DNA of 64,000 bases from Cyanobium sp. N.Huapi 1H5 (GCF_024345535.1 NZ_JAGQBH010000001.1:620001-684000), one strand, 5' to 3'. Numbered from the stretch's first letter, positions 43,809 to 55,640 are shown. Translations and numbers: made by a program. The notes: generated by a model not told the origin, from the sequence alone.

Positions 43809-44555
43809 ATGGGACTCCTTACTCGGCTGCTGGATCTGCGTGGGTCCTCCGCCGAACGTTCGACATCCCTGGATCCCTTTCTCAGCACGGCCAACCCCTC
43901 CCGCAATCCCGCCTGCGGGGAGTTCGAGGTGGACGGCTGGGTCACCTCTGCGTTCGTGGCCCGCACCCTGGTCCCCGTGGTCGGCGTCCATCCCTTTCCC
44001 CTCCAGGAACTGATGCTGATGACGGCGACGGTGTGTCGCTTCCAGCCCTCCCTGATCTTCGAATGGGGCACCAACATCGGCAAGTCGGCGCGAATCTTCC
44101 ATGAAATCGCCCAGTATTTCCATATCCCCACCACCATCCATTCCTGCGACCTCCCCGACGATGTCGACCACGTGGAGCATCCCCACGCCCAGCGGGGCGC
44201 CATGGTGCGGGGCCTGGCGGGGGTGGAACTGCACCAGGGCGATGGCCTGACCACTTCCCTCGGCCTCTGGGAGCGGGCGGGGCGTCCCCCTTCTCCCCTC
44301 TTCTTCCTCGATGGTGACCACAGCCACGCCAGCGTCAGGCGGGAGATCGACGGGATCCTGGCGGCCGTCCCCGATCCGGTGCTGCTGCTCCACGACACCT
44401 TCCTCCAGTCCCCCCAGTCCGGCTACAACATCGGCCCCCGCCAGGCCGTCGAGGAGTCCCTGGCCGCCTGTCCCGGCCGCTTCCAGGCGGTGCATTCCGG
44501 GCTCAGCCTTCCGGGCATGACCCTGCTCTATTCCACCGCCCCGGCAGCGGCGTAG
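43809..44555 (+). CDS. CmcI-like/class I SAM-dependent methyltransferase
   Basis: This 248-residue protein has the SAM motif LIFEWGTNIGKSARIF, the HSCDLPDDVDHVEHP strand, and LFFLDGDHSHASVRREI followed by VLLLHDTFLQSP, as in methyltransferases of the CmcI/Methyltransf_24 group. The first 60 residues are variable. The ATG is at 43809, 30 bases after the epimerase. It is the second such protein in the cluster, so at least two sugar positions may be methylated by this family. Confidence 0.8.
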   Translation: MGLLTRLLDLRGSSAERSTSLDPFLSTANPSRNPACGEFEVDGWVTSAFVARTLVPVVGVHPFPLQELMLMTATVCRFQPSLIFEWGTNIGKSARIFHEIAQYFHIPTTIHSCDLPDDVDHVEHPHAQRGAMVRGLAGVELHQGDGLTTSLGLWERAGRPPSPLFFLDGDHSHASVRREIDGILAAVPDPVLLLHDTFLQSPQSGYNIGPRQAVEESLAACPGRFQAVHSGLSLPGMTLLYSTAPAAA

Positions 44556-44578
44556 GTTCGCCCCAGCCCCGCCGGCCC

Positions 44579-45874
44579 ATGAAGATCCTCCATACGGTCG
44601 AGTCCTATCTGCCGGCCCGCCATGGCATGTCGGAGGTGGTGCGGCAGATCTCCGAGCGGCTGGTGGCCCGGGGCCACGACGTCACCGTCGCCACCCGTGC
44701 CGATCCGGCCCGCACGGGCGACAGCATCGAGGGGGTGAAGGTCAGGGGATTCGACGTCCAGGGCAAGAGTGCGGTGGGGGTCTGGGGGGACGTCTCCGGC
44801 TACCAACGTTACCTGCTCGGCTCTGATGCCGACGTGATCGTCAATTTCGCGGCGCAGCAGTGGGCCACCGATCTGATGCTGCCGCTGCTGCCCCAGCTGA
44901 AGGCCCGCAAGGTGTTCGTTCCCACGGGGTTCTCCGCCCTGGGTGATCCCACCTTCGCCGCCTACTTCGCCGCCATGGGCGAATGGATGCGCAGCTATGA
45001 CACCTGCGTCTTTCTTTCGGACTCCTACCGCGACATCGATTTCGCCCGCCGGGAGGGTGTCGATCGCATCGCCATCATTCCCAACGGGGCGGCGGCCGAG
45101 GAGTTCGTCCGTCCCCGGGATCCCGGCCTGCGGGCCCGGCTCGGCATCCCCGAAGACGATCTCCTGATCCTGCATGTCTCGGGCTACCTGTCGGTGGCCA
45201 AGGGGCAGGCCGAGGCCCTCGAGATCTTCTCCCGCTCCCAGCTGCGGCAGGCCACCCTGCTGCTGGTCAGCCCGGATTTCTCCCAGTCCCTGGCCCGTTC
45301 CCTGACGCCGCGGCAGCTGGCCCGGGGCCTTTACCACCTGCTGCGGGGCAAGGGGCTGCGGGCCCTCGCCTTCCCCACCCAGCTGCAGGTGATGAAGCGC
45401 CTCAACCGGCGCCGCAATGCGGCGGCCGGCCGCCAGGTCGTCGGCCATGCCCTCTCCCGCGAGGACACGGTGAGCGCCTTCCTCGAGGCCGACCTGCTGC
45501 TGTTCCCCTCCTGGATCGAGTGCTCTCCCCTGGTGCTGTTCGAAGCCGCCGCCTCCCACACGCCGTTCCTGGTCACGCCGGTGGGCAATGCGGCCGAGAT
45601 CATCGCCTGGACCGGGGGAGGCGAGCTGCTGCCCGGTGAGCGCAGTGACGACCGGGAAGGCAGCGTGCGGGCCGATGTGGCCGCCGGAACCCAGCGGCTG
45701 GAGGCGCTGGTGGCGGACGCCCCCGCCCGCCGCCGGATGGCCGACTCCGCCCACCGGGCCTGGCAGGCCCACTTCACCTGGGAGCGGATCGCCGATCAGT
45801 ACGAACGGCTGTACCGATCCCTTCTGGATGGCGAGGCGATCCACGACCAGTTCCCGGCTCCCCCCCAGCTCTGA
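44579..45874 (+). CDS. family 4 glycosyltransferase
   Basis: This 431-residue retaining transferase has a GT-B fold. The N-terminal domain opens MKILHTVESYLPARHGMSEVVRQI, where the glycine loop binds the donor or acceptor. The C-terminal domain has IAIIPNGAAAEEF, LLILHVSGYLSVAKG and the E-x7-E motif in WIECSPLVLFEAAASHT. The ATG is at 44579, 23 bases after the methyltransferase, and its stop overlaps the next start (TGATG). Donor unknown. Confidence 0.9.
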   Translation: MKILHTVESYLPARHGMSEVVRQISERLVARGHDVTVATRADPARTGDSIEGVKVRGFDVQGKSAVGVWGDVSGYQRYLLGSDADVIVNFAAQQWATDLMLPLLPQLKARKVFVPTGFSALGDPTFAAYFAAMGEWMRSYDTCVFLSDSYRDIDFARREGVDRIAIIPNGAAAEEFVRPRDPGLRARLGIPEDDLLILHVSGYLSVAKGQAEALEIFSRSQLRQATLLLVSPDFSQSLARSLTPRQLARGLYHLLRGKGLRALAFPTQLQVMKRLNRRRNAAAGRQVVGHALSREDTVSAFLEADLLLFPSWIECSPLVLFEAAASHTPFLVTPVGNAAEIIAWTGGGELLPGERSDDREGSVRADVAAGTQRLEALVADAPARRRMADSAHRAWQAHFTWERIADQYERLYRSLLDGEAIHDQFPAPPQL

Positions 45875-46776
45875 TGCGCCTCCTCACCCTGATCTTTTCC
45901 AAGGATCGGCCGCTGCAGCTGCAGGCGACCCTGGCCTCCTTCGCCCTGCACTGCCGGGAGGCGGCGCAGACGCCGATCACGGTGCTGTACCGGGCCAGCT
46001 CCGAGCCGTTCTCCCGCGGTTACGCCCAGCTGCGGGAGGAGTTCCAGGGCCGGCTCCTGATCGACTGGGTGGAGGAGCGCTCCTTTCGCCACGATCTGCT
46101 GGCCTGCCTGCGGCAACCACCGGCCCCGTCCCGCTGGCGCCGGATCCTGGATCGGCTGCGGCTGCGCTCCTGGCGTCCACGCTGGGAGCAGCTGCTGTTT
46201 CTCGTCGATGACAACATCTTCGTGCGGCCCTTTTCGCTGCGATCGATCGCGGAAGCCCTCGAGCAGCAGCCCTCCGCCATCGGCTTCTCCCTGCGCGTCG
46301 GCCGCAACACCACGCGCTGCTATTCGATGAACTGCGACCAGCCGCTGCCGGATTTCCAGCCGGTGGCTTCCGGTCTGCGCTTTCGCTGGGTGGGCCAGAC
46401 CGGCGACTTCGGCTACCCGATCGAGGTGTCCAGTTCCGTCTATCGCCTCGCCGATCTGATCGGCCTGCTTCGTACGCTCCCCTACACCAACCCCAATCGG
46501 CTGGAGCAGGTGCTGTCCTCCTCCAGTTCCCTCTTCGCCCTGGGCAAGCCTGACCTGCTCTGCTTCGAGCAGTCGGTGGCCTTCTGCGCACCCATCAACA
46601 AGGTGCAGACGATCCTCGACAACCGGGCCGGCGCCTCCGATGACGACTCCAGCGAGGCCCTGCTCGAACGCTTCCTCACGGGGCAGCGGGTGGATGTGGC
46701 GGCCCTCAAAGATTTCGTTCCCCGGGCCGCCCACGAGGAGATCAAGCTTCCCCTGCAGTCCGCTTCGGCGCTGTGA
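45874..46776 (+). CDS. probable glycosyltransferase of unassigned family
   Basis: The 300-residue protein has a GT-A-like N-terminus (LTLIFSKDRPLQLQATLASF, then ITVLYRASSEPFSRGY) and a DxD-like segment QLLFLVDDNIFVRPFSLRSI that fits metal binding. The middle part has GFSLRVGRNTTRCYSM and FRWVGQTGDFGYPIEVSSS, conserved-looking but not belonging to a family I can name. It lies within the glycosyltransferase block, coupled on both sides, so a transferase role is likely. Confidence 0.7.
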   Translation: MRLLTLIFSKDRPLQLQATLASFALHCREAAQTPITVLYRASSEPFSRGYAQLREEFQGRLLIDWVEERSFRHDLLACLRQPPAPSRWRRILDRLRLRSWRPRWEQLLFLVDDNIFVRPFSLRSIAEALEQQPSAIGFSLRVGRNTTRCYSMNCDQPLPDFQPVASGLRFRWVGQTGDFGYPIEVSSSVYRLADLIGLLRTLPYTNPNRLEQVLSSSSSLFALGKPDLLCFEQSVAFCAPINKVQTILDNRAGASDDDSSEALLERFLTGQRVDVAALKDFVPRAAHEEIKLPLQSASAL

Positions 46777-47591
46777 CCGCGCCCATTGCGACCCTGCTCT
46801 GCATGAAGGGGGACACCCCGGCGGTGCTGGCCCTGCGGGCCATCCGCAGCACGGCCGCCAGCCTGGCCCCCGGCGATCTCCTCTACCTGCGGGTGGATGG
46901 GGGGACCCTCAGCGATCCCGAACTGTTCCGGGCCGCCGCCGCCCCGGCCCGGCTGGTGCTCCGGGAGGTGGCCGAGGGACGGGGGCTGGCCCACGGCCTC
47001 AACCAGCTGGTGGAGGAGGTGCTGCGCGACCCCGCTATCGGCCTGATCGCGCGGATGGATGCCGACGACGAATCCCTTCCCGGAAGGATGGAGCGCCAGC
47101 GTCGGTTCCTCGCGGAGCACCCGGACGTCGACATCCTTGGCACGGCCTGCCATGAGGTCGATGAGCACGGCGCCTATCTGCAGTTCAAGCGCATGCCCCT
47201 GAGCCACCGGGCGATTGTGGCCACCCTGCCGCGCAGCAACCCCCTCAACCACCCCACGGTGATGCTGCGGCGCCGTGTCTTTGAATCCGGCCTGCGGTAC
47301 CGGGAGGATGTGAAACGCACCGAGGACTATCACCTCTGGATCTCGGCGGCGGGAGCGGGTTTTGTTTTCGCCAACCTGGCGGAACCGCTGCTGAACTTCC
47401 AACGGGATTCCGGGTTCTTCGGGCGCCGTGGTGGCTGGCAGCAGGCCTGGGCCGACCTACATGTGCGGATCCGGGCGATGCGGGAGCTGCGGTTGTTTTC
47501 AGTGCCCAACCTGCTGTGGGCCGTGGCGGCCTTCGGGCTGCGCCTCCTGCCGGCGGCGCTGCAGACATGGCTCTACCTCCGGCTGCGGTAA
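46773..47591 (+). CDS. family 2 glycosyltransferase
   Basis: This 272-residue protein has the GT2 pattern: IATLLCMKGDTPAVLALRAI, LLYLRVDGGTLSD, and LIARMDADDESLPGRMERQR with the metal motif D-A-D-D. NPLNHPTVMLRRRVFESG and EDYHLWISAAGAGF follow as in galactosyl- or rhamnosyltransferases. The GTG at 46773 overlaps the preceding gene. The last 19 bases overlap the convergent galE end. It is the last plus-strand gene of the cluster. Confidence 0.88.
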   Translation: MTAPIATLLCMKGDTPAVLALRAIRSTAASLAPGDLLYLRVDGGTLSDPELFRAAAAPARLVLREVAEGRGLAHGLNQLVEEVLRDPAIGLIARMDADDESLPGRMERQRRFLAEHPDVDILGTACHEVDEHGAYLQFKRMPLSHRAIVATLPRSNPLNHPTVMLRRRVFESGLRYREDVKRTEDYHLWISAAGAGFVFANLAEPLLNFQRDSGFFGRRGGWQQAWADLHVRIRAMRELRLFSVPNLLWAVAAFGLRLLPAALQTWLYLRLR

Positions 47592-48679
47592 CCGTGCCGG
47601 TTCTGCTGCCGCCAGGCCCAGCCATCCCGGCAGATGTCCTCCAGGCTTCGCGTGGTTGACCAGCCCAGAAGACCCTTGGCAGCAGAGGAGTCGGCCACAC
47701 TCTCCGCCACATCACCGGGCCTGCGGGGCGCGAATTCGTAGGCCACAGGAGCGCCGTTGATCCGCTCGAAGGCCTCGATCATTTCGAGCACGGAGTGTCC
47801 CTGGCCGCTGCCGAGATTGAGGGTCAGGATCTGTTCGTCCGTCGTCAGGAGCAGATCCAGGGCCTGCCTATGGCCCTCAGCCAGATCCATCACATGGATG
47901 AAGTCACGGATGCCGGTGCCATCCGGTGTGGGCCAGTCGGAGCCGAAGATCTGCACGTGGGACCGGAGTCCCATGGCCACCTGGGTGATCAGGGGGAACA
48001 GGTTGGAGGGCACCCCGTTGGGGTCTTCGCCGATGCGTCCGCTGGGGTGTGCTCCCACGGGGTTGAAGTAGCGCAACCTGGCCATGCGCCATCCCGGCTC
48101 GCTGTCCGCCATGTCGGCCAGCATCCGCTCCACCGCCGCCTTGGTACGTCCATAGGGATTCGCCGGCTGAATGCAGGCGCTCTCAGGGATCGGCAGCTCC
48201 TGCGGACAGCCGTAGAGCGCGGCGGTGCTGCTGAACACGATCGTCCGGCAGCCGTGGCGCCGCATCGCCTCGAGCAGGCAGCGGGTGCCCTCGACGTTCA
48301 CGTGCCAATAGCTCAGCGGCTCCTGGATCGAGTCCCCCACGGCCTTGAGGCCGGCGAAATGCAGCACGGCCGCCACGCCCCCGCCGCTGCCGCCGACGCG
48401 GAACGCCCCATCGAGGGCCTCCGGGCTTCGGATGTCACCGTGGATGAAGCGCAGCCGGCGATCACCCGTGGCGGTCTCCCAGGCCTGGTGCACGCCGTCC
48501 TGAACCACAGCCGGCCGGCAGGGGCTGAGCTGGCAGAGTTCCGCCACCCGGTGGAGTGCTTCGACGCTGCTGTTATGCAGGTTGTCGATGACAACCACGT
48601 CATGGCCGGCACCGATCATCACCAGACAGGTGTGACTGCCAATGAAGCCAGCCCCTCCAGTGATCAGTACAGTCGCCAA
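47573..48679 (-). CDS. galE: UDP-glucose 4-epimerase
   Basis: GalE interconverts UDP-glucose and UDP-galactose. The NAD motif LITGGAGFIGSH is at the N-terminus, followed by VLHFAGLKAVGDSIQEPL, FSSTAALYGCP, NPYGRTKAAVERML with the Tyr-x-x-x-Lys pair, and LRYFNPVGAHPSGRIGEDP with the GalE-specific NxxGA region. The length is 368 residues. The only start in frame before an upstream stop is the TTG at 48679. UDP-galactose fits a galactose-type first sugar loaded by the sugar-phosphate transferase 58 bases upstream. Confidence 0.95.
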   Translation of the reverse strand: MATVLITGGAGFIGSHTCLVMIGAGHDVVVIDNLHNSSVEALHRVAELCQLSPCRPAVVQDGVHQAWETATGDRRLRFIHGDIRSPEALDGAFRVGGSGGGVAAVLHFAGLKAVGDSIQEPLSYWHVNVEGTRCLLEAMRRHGCRTIVFSSTAALYGCPQELPIPESACIQPANPYGRTKAAVERMLADMADSEPGWRMARLRYFNPVGAHPSGRIGEDPNGVPSNLFPLITQVAMGLRSHVQIFGSDWPTPDGTGIRDFIHVMDLAEGHRQALDLLLTTDEQILTLNLGSGQGHSVLEMIEAFERINGAPVAYEFAPRRPGDVAESVADSSAAKGLLGWSTTRSLEDICRDGWAWRQQNRHGYRSRR

Positions 48680-48737
48680 AGACCATGACCAGGGATTGTT
48701 GATCCTACGCGGTTAGGGGCCGCCCATCCCCTGAGAC

Positions 48738-50126
48738 TCAAGGAAGAGTCTTGAACCGTGCCATGGAGGCCCGGGGGTGCACATCCGGTTGGGCGCCCCT
48801 GGCTCTGGCGAGCAGGCGAATCGTCTTGATCAGGATCAGTGTGTCCAGCATCAGACTGGCATTGCGCAGGTAATAGAGGTCGTAGCTGAGTTTCATCCTG
48901 CTGTCCTCGATGCTGGCGCCATAGGGATAGCAAACCTGCGCCCATCCGCTGAGTCCGGGGCGCACCCAGTGGCGGACGCGATAGTGCTGGATCTGCTGCT
49001 CCAGCGTGTCTTCGATTTCGGGCCGTTCCGGTCTCGGGCCGATCAGGCTCATCTCACCCTTGAGCACGGCAATCAGCTGGGGAAGTTCGTCGATGCGCAG
49101 CCGTCTGAGCAGCTTCCCCACCCGCGTGACGCGGGGATCGTCGCGGCAGGCCCAGCGGGCCCCCCGTGCCTCCGCTTCCGCGCACATGGTCCTCAGCTTC
49201 CAGACTTCGATGGCCTCCCCGTACAGGCCTGTCCGGACCTGGCGGTAGAGGATCCCCCCGCCGCCCTCCAGGCGGATCGCCAGGGCGGAGACCAGCAGCA
49301 CCGGCGCCGTGATGATCAGCAGCAGGCTGGCGACGATCACGTCCCCCATGCGTTTGAGCCGCCATCCCCAGCGGTTGGGCTGCAGTTCGAAGCCGTCGGC
49401 CTGCAGCAGCCAGCGGCTCGAGAACAGCTCGGGCGGGACCCGCTGGAGATGGTGTTCGGCCCAGATGACGAGGCTGCAGACACTGGCGCCCCGTTCGCGC
49501 CGCGCCAGCAGTTTCTGCAGCAGGACGTCACTCAGTTCGGCCGCCTCGCTCACGGCGATGCCGTCCACCGTCAGCAGGATGGTCTCGAACGCCGGCTCCC
49601 GGGCAAGGCAGTCGTAGTAGTGCAGATCCAGCTGGGTCTGGCCGCCGTCCCGTTCGAGTTCGCGCCGCACCACCGTCAGTTCCTCCGTCTCCCCCACCAG
49701 CAGCCAGGCCTGGCGGCGGCTCAGCAGCCGGGTGACGACCAGCTGCGCCGTTCCCGAGGCGAGCGTGACCGCCGCCAGCAGGGGAAGGACGAAGTTCCGG
49801 AACGTTCGCGGATCATCCACCTTCAGGCCCCAGTTGAGACCCACGACGACGACGGCGAGCACCATCAGGGCCACCACGGCGGTCGCGCCCAGCCGTCGCC
49901 GCTGGGAATCCCGCTGACCCTGGTCAGGCTTGGAGTAGCGCCCCAGCAGGTAGGACGTTCCCACCCAGAGCAGGGTCAGGCCCACGATCGAGCCGGTGAT
50001 GCCGGCCCAGCGGTCGAACCGCTGCAGGAACAGGCTGTTGTAGGTCCCCAGCAGCAGCAGGGTGTCGAACAGGGCCAGCCCCAGCAGCAGCCGTCGCTGT
50101 CTCAGCCAGGGAGTCCGCCACCACAT
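48738..50126 (-). CDS. initiating sugar-phosphate transferase (WbaP-like)
   Basis: This 462-residue polyisoprenyl-phosphate hexose-1-phosphate transferase starts polysaccharide assembly on undecaprenyl phosphate. The first 125 residues carry four or five membrane helices. A nucleotide-binding-like middle part follows, then a C-terminal catalytic domain with RLKRMGDVIVASLLLI, GILYRQVRTGLYGE, VWKLRTM, DDPRVTRVGKLLRRLRIDELPQL and GEMSLIGPRPERP. The ATG at 50126 gives MWWRTPWLRQ; earlier in-frame codons would add an unlikely Arg/Gly-rich leader. It lies 58 bases upstream of galE on the same strand, suggesting that galactose is the first sugar. Confidence 0.9.
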   Translation of the reverse strand: MWWRTPWLRQRRLLLGLALFDTLLLLGTYNSLFLQRFDRWAGITGSIVGLTLLWVGTSYLLGRYSKPDQGQRDSQRRRLGATAVVALMVLAVVVVGLNWGLKVDDPRTFRNFVLPLLAAVTLASGTAQLVVTRLLSRRQAWLLVGETEELTVVRRELERDGGQTQLDLHYYDCLAREPAFETILLTVDGIAVSEAAELSDVLLQKLLARRERGASVCSLVIWAEHHLQRVPPELFSSRWLLQADGFELQPNRWGWRLKRMGDVIVASLLLIITAPVLLVSALAIRLEGGGGILYRQVRTGLYGEAIEVWKLRTMCAEAEARGARWACRDDPRVTRVGKLLRRLRIDELPQLIAVLKGEMSLIGPRPERPEIEDTLEQQIQHYRVRHWVRPGLSGWAQVCYPYGASIEDSRMKLSYDLYYLRNASLMLDTLILIKTIRLLARARGAQPDVHPRASMARFKTLP

Positions 50127-50265
50127 GCCTTGCCGCCACCGCCACCGCCCGACTTTATGGGCGCTGCCGCCGTTCTCCCCCGGCCCCCGGCTCCGGTCCC
50201 GGCGTCCCGATTTGACCGAGGGGCCCCCCATGGGGCATGCTTCGTCCCGGCCCGCGGGCCGAACT

Positions 50266-50337
50266 GCGGATGTAGCTCAGTGGTAGAGCATCTCCTTGCC
50301 AAGGAGAGGGTCGAGAGTTCGAATCTCTTCATCCGCT
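50266..50337 (+). tRNA. tRNA-Gly (anticodon GCC)
   Basis: The cloverleaf is complete over 72 bases: acceptor arm GCGGATG with CATCCGC, D-arm with AGCTCAGTGGTAGAGC, anticodon arm TCTCC-TTGCCAA-GGAGA with anticodon GCC, and TPsiC arm GAGAGTTCGAATCTC. The CCA end is not encoded. The 3' nine bases overlap the end of the opposite-strand GNAT gene. Confidence 0.97.
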
Positions 50338-50793
50338 TGTCTGTTTCAGCATCAGCCGCTGGCTGTCCACCCGGCTGAAGCCCAGCTTTTCGTAGAAGCC
50401 TTCGCCTGTGGTGGTCATCAGGTAGACCCGCTCGGCCGCCGCCACCTCCGGGCTGGCCAGCAGCGTCTCGACGATCCGCCGGCCGACCCCCCGGCCCTGC
50501 TGGTCCCCGGCCACCACCACGTCCCACAGCACGGCGCGGAACACCCCGTCACTGGTGGCGCGGCCGAAGCCCACCAGGGTTCCCGCCTGCCAGGCGCTCA
50601 CCACCACCTGGCTGCCGCCGAGCATCCGCCCCAGCTGCCAGGGCCGGCGGCCGGTGGCCCAGAAGCTGTGGCCATCGAGCAGGGCGCCGAGGGCCGCCAG
50701 GCGCCAGCGCAGGCGCAGCCTCAGCCGGCCGTGGCGGACCAGCCGGATCGGGATGGCGGAGGGGGCCTCGGGCCTGGGGGGGGCGCTGCTCAA
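50329..50793 (-). CDS. GNAT-family N-acetyltransferase
   Basis: This 154-residue protein has a GNAT core: [44 protein letters not shown] with the acetyl-CoA loop, and [17 protein letters not shown]. The substrate is unknown. A TTG at 50793 is taken as start. The frame is open upstream, but those residues are Arg/Gly/Pro-rich and lie in the secA leader region. The stop codon lies inside the opposite-strand tRNA-Gly gene, overlapping it by nine bases. Confidence 0.82.
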   Translation of the reverse strand: MSSAPPRPEAPSAIPIRLVRHGRLRLRLRWRLAALGALLDGHSFWATGRRPWQLGRMLGGSQVVVSAWQAGTLVGFGRATSDGVFRAVLWDVVVAGDQQGRGVGRRIVETLLASPEVAAAERVYLMTTTGEGFYEKLGFSRVDSQRLMLKQTSG

Positions 50794-50969
50794 CGGACCG
50801 GGGTGGGGCGCATCAGCTGCGAATCCTGCTCGGCGGCCGGTGCCGGAGGGCCCTGCAGGTGCGGATCCCCGGCGAAGGAGACGCCGAAAACCCTTGCGGC
50901 AGCACGATTCTTCGCTCTCAGCCACGGTTTTGCGATGGTAGGGTAAGAAACTACGGACAGGCCCTTTCC

Positions 50970-53793
<2,824 letters not shown>

Positions 53794-53804
<11 letters not shown>

Positions 53805-54558
53805 GGGTCGTCTCCTCGCCGTTCGCGGTTTCGCCGAGGAACTCGAGGATCTCCCGGTCGCGCAGGTTCTGGGCGGTGCCGCTGCAGGGCTCCTTCAGGG
53901 GCCTGCCGGCGGCCACCTCCTGCAGGCAGGCCTGAAGCCGGTTGACGTCGTTCTCCAGGCTGTCGATCCGCTCCATCAGGTTGCGGATCACGGACGCCTC
54001 CGCATCCGGCAGGGCGGAGTGGGCCAGGGGGTCGATCCGGGCCCCGGCCTGGTGGATCACCCGGCCGGGAATGCCCACCACGGTGCTGTCGGCCCCCACG
54101 TTGCGCAGCAGCACCGAGCCGGCGCCGATGCGGGTGTTGGTGCCCACGGTGATCGCCCCGAGCACCTTGGCCCCCGCCCCCACCACCACGTTGTCCATCA
54201 GGGTGGGGTGGCGCTTGCCGTGCTCCTTGCCCGTGCCCCCCAGGGTCACCCCCTGGTAGAGGAGGCAGTTGTCGCCGATGACGCTGGTCTCGCCGATGAC
54301 CACCCCCATGCCGTGGTCGATGAACACGCCCCGGCCGATCCGGGCCCCCGGGTGGATCTCCACGCCGGTGAGCAGCCGGGCCAGCTGGCTCAGCAGCCGG
54401 GGGATCAGGGGCAGTCCCATCCGCCAGAGGCGGTGGCTGACGCGGTGCAGCTCCAGGGCGTGGAAGCCCGGGTAGCAAAGGAGGATCTCCAGGGTGCCCC
54501 GGGCGGCCGGATCCCTCTGCCGGATGATGGCCAGGTCGGCCCGGAGTGCATCGAGCAT
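53794..54558 (-). CDS. cysE: serine O-acetyltransferase
   Basis: CysE acetylates serine, the step before cysteine synthase. The family shows [20 protein letters not shown], the [12 protein letters not shown] block, then left-handed beta-helix hexapeptide repeats ([36 protein letters not shown]) with the catalytic His and Asp, and VVGIPGRVI. The 254 residues include about 60 extra at the C-terminus that are helical and acidic. It lies 12 bases downstream of the GntR gene, so the two are probably transcribed together. It converges with secA. Confidence 0.95.
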
Positions 54559-54570
54559 GGATTCCCGCCG

Positions 54571-55560
54571 TCAGGCCGCCAGGAGGCCGATCTCCTTGCG
54601 CAGTTGGTCAATGGTGGCGCTGCCAAGGTAGCTCTGCGCACAGTGCACCATGGGCAGGCGCATCAGCTGGGCGCGGTTCTGGCGCAGGGTCTGCTCCACC
54701 AGGGGCAGGCTGGGCTTGTCGCAGATCACGTGGCTGGAGGCCCGCAGCAGGGCCAGCAGGCGGCTGCTGGTGTCGGGATTGGCCGTCATCACAAGCAGTT
54801 CGTTGCCCCGCATGCTGTGCAGGATCACCTCGGCGGCCCGCAGGATCCCGGGGCTGATGCTCACCAGGCCCACGCAGCTGCCGGGGCGCAGCTCCTTGAG
54901 CATGCCCAGTTCGTGGCCGAAGTCGTTGAGGTCGACCGGCACGGCCCGCACCCCGTGCACCTTGGCGATCTGCTCCACCTCCTGCAGGAAGTAGCGGCTG
55001 GTCACCACCGTGCCCTTGCTGGAGGTCTCCAGCACCGACTCGAGCTCCTCGATCGGCACCACCTCCACGGGCACCTCCAGGCTGGGCTTGAGTTCCTCGG
55101 CGATCAGGATCGAGGCGCCGATGTCCTCCCGGGAGGTGCTGACCAGCACCCGGGCGCCGCAGCGCAGGCGCCAGTCGATCTCACGGGTGAGCAGCTCCCG
55201 GGCCTGCTGCAGGGTGCAGCCGGCGTTGAGCAGGCCGTCGACGCTCTGGCGCACCTCCCTGTCGATGTCCGGCAGGGCCTTGCTGCGCAGGCCCGGCGGC
55301 GGCTTGATCTCGCGCGGGTTCTGCTGGTCGCGCACATAGATGCCCGACCCGGCCATGGCCTCCACCACGCCGTCGGTCTCGAGCTGGCGGTAGACCTTGC
55401 TGATCGTGTTGCGGTGCAGGCCGGTCTGCATGGCCAGCTGGCGCGTGCTCGGCAGGCGGTGGCCCGGTGGGTAGTGCCGGGCGGCAATGGCGAAGCAGAT
55501 CTGGTTGTACAGCTGGGTCGACGCCGGGATGTCGCTCTCCTGCTGAATGTGAAAACGCAC
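54571..55560 (-). CDS. GntR-family transcriptional regulator
   Basis: The first 75 residues form a GntR winged helix: QLYNQICFAIAARHYPPGHR, LPSTRQLAMQTGLHRNTISK and VYRQLETDGVVEAMAGSGIY. The remaining 250 residues are not the UTRA, FCD or aminotransferase domains usual for GntR proteins. They look like an alpha/beta ligand-binding domain (VLVSTSREDIGASILIAEEL, VGLVSISPGILRAAEVIL, ELLVMTANPDTSSRL). The ligand is unknown. The start is a GTG at 55560. It lies 12 bases upstream of cysE, so regulation of cysteine or sulfur metabolism is possible, but this is only inferred from position. Confidence 0.85.
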   Translation of the reverse strand: MRFHIQQESDIPASTQLYNQICFAIAARHYPPGHRLPSTRQLAMQTGLHRNTISKVYRQLETDGVVEAMAGSGIYVRDQQNPREIKPPPGLRSKALPDIDREVRQSVDGLLNAGCTLQQARELLTREIDWRLRCGARVLVSTSREDIGASILIAEELKPSLEVPVEVVPIEELESVLETSSKGTVVTSRYFLQEVEQIAKVHGVRAVPVDLNDFGHELGMLKELRPGSCVGLVSISPGILRAAEVILHSMRGNELLVMTANPDTSSRLLALLRASSHVICDKPSLPLVEQTLRQNRAQLMRLPMVHCAQSYLGSATIDQLRKEIGLLAA

Positions 55561-55640
55561 GCCGGTGTGGCCAAGGTGTCCTTGGCCGCCACCCTAAGGA
55601 GCTTTGGGCCCCGTGACAATTCCCTCGTTGGCATACGACC

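Larger units (their letters stand above)
27274..50126. other. surface polysaccharide (O-antigen type) biosynthesis and export cluster
   Basis: The region runs from rfbA to the initiating sugar-phosphate transferase. It contains nucleotide-sugar genes, an ABC exporter, many methyltransferases, five glycosyltransferases and acyl/hydroxyl modification candidates. psbZ is the only gene inside with an unrelated role. All genes are on the plus strand up to 47591; galE and the sugar-phosphate transferase are on the minus strand. No Wzx, Wzy or O-antigen ligase is seen, so export by the ABC route is the likely pathway. Confidence 0.85.

Noticed and set aside
50266-50337. tRNA-Gly as the integration site of the polysaccharide cluster
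   Set aside because: The tRNA borders the cluster, but there is no integrase and I saw no second copy of its 3' end marking an attachment site.
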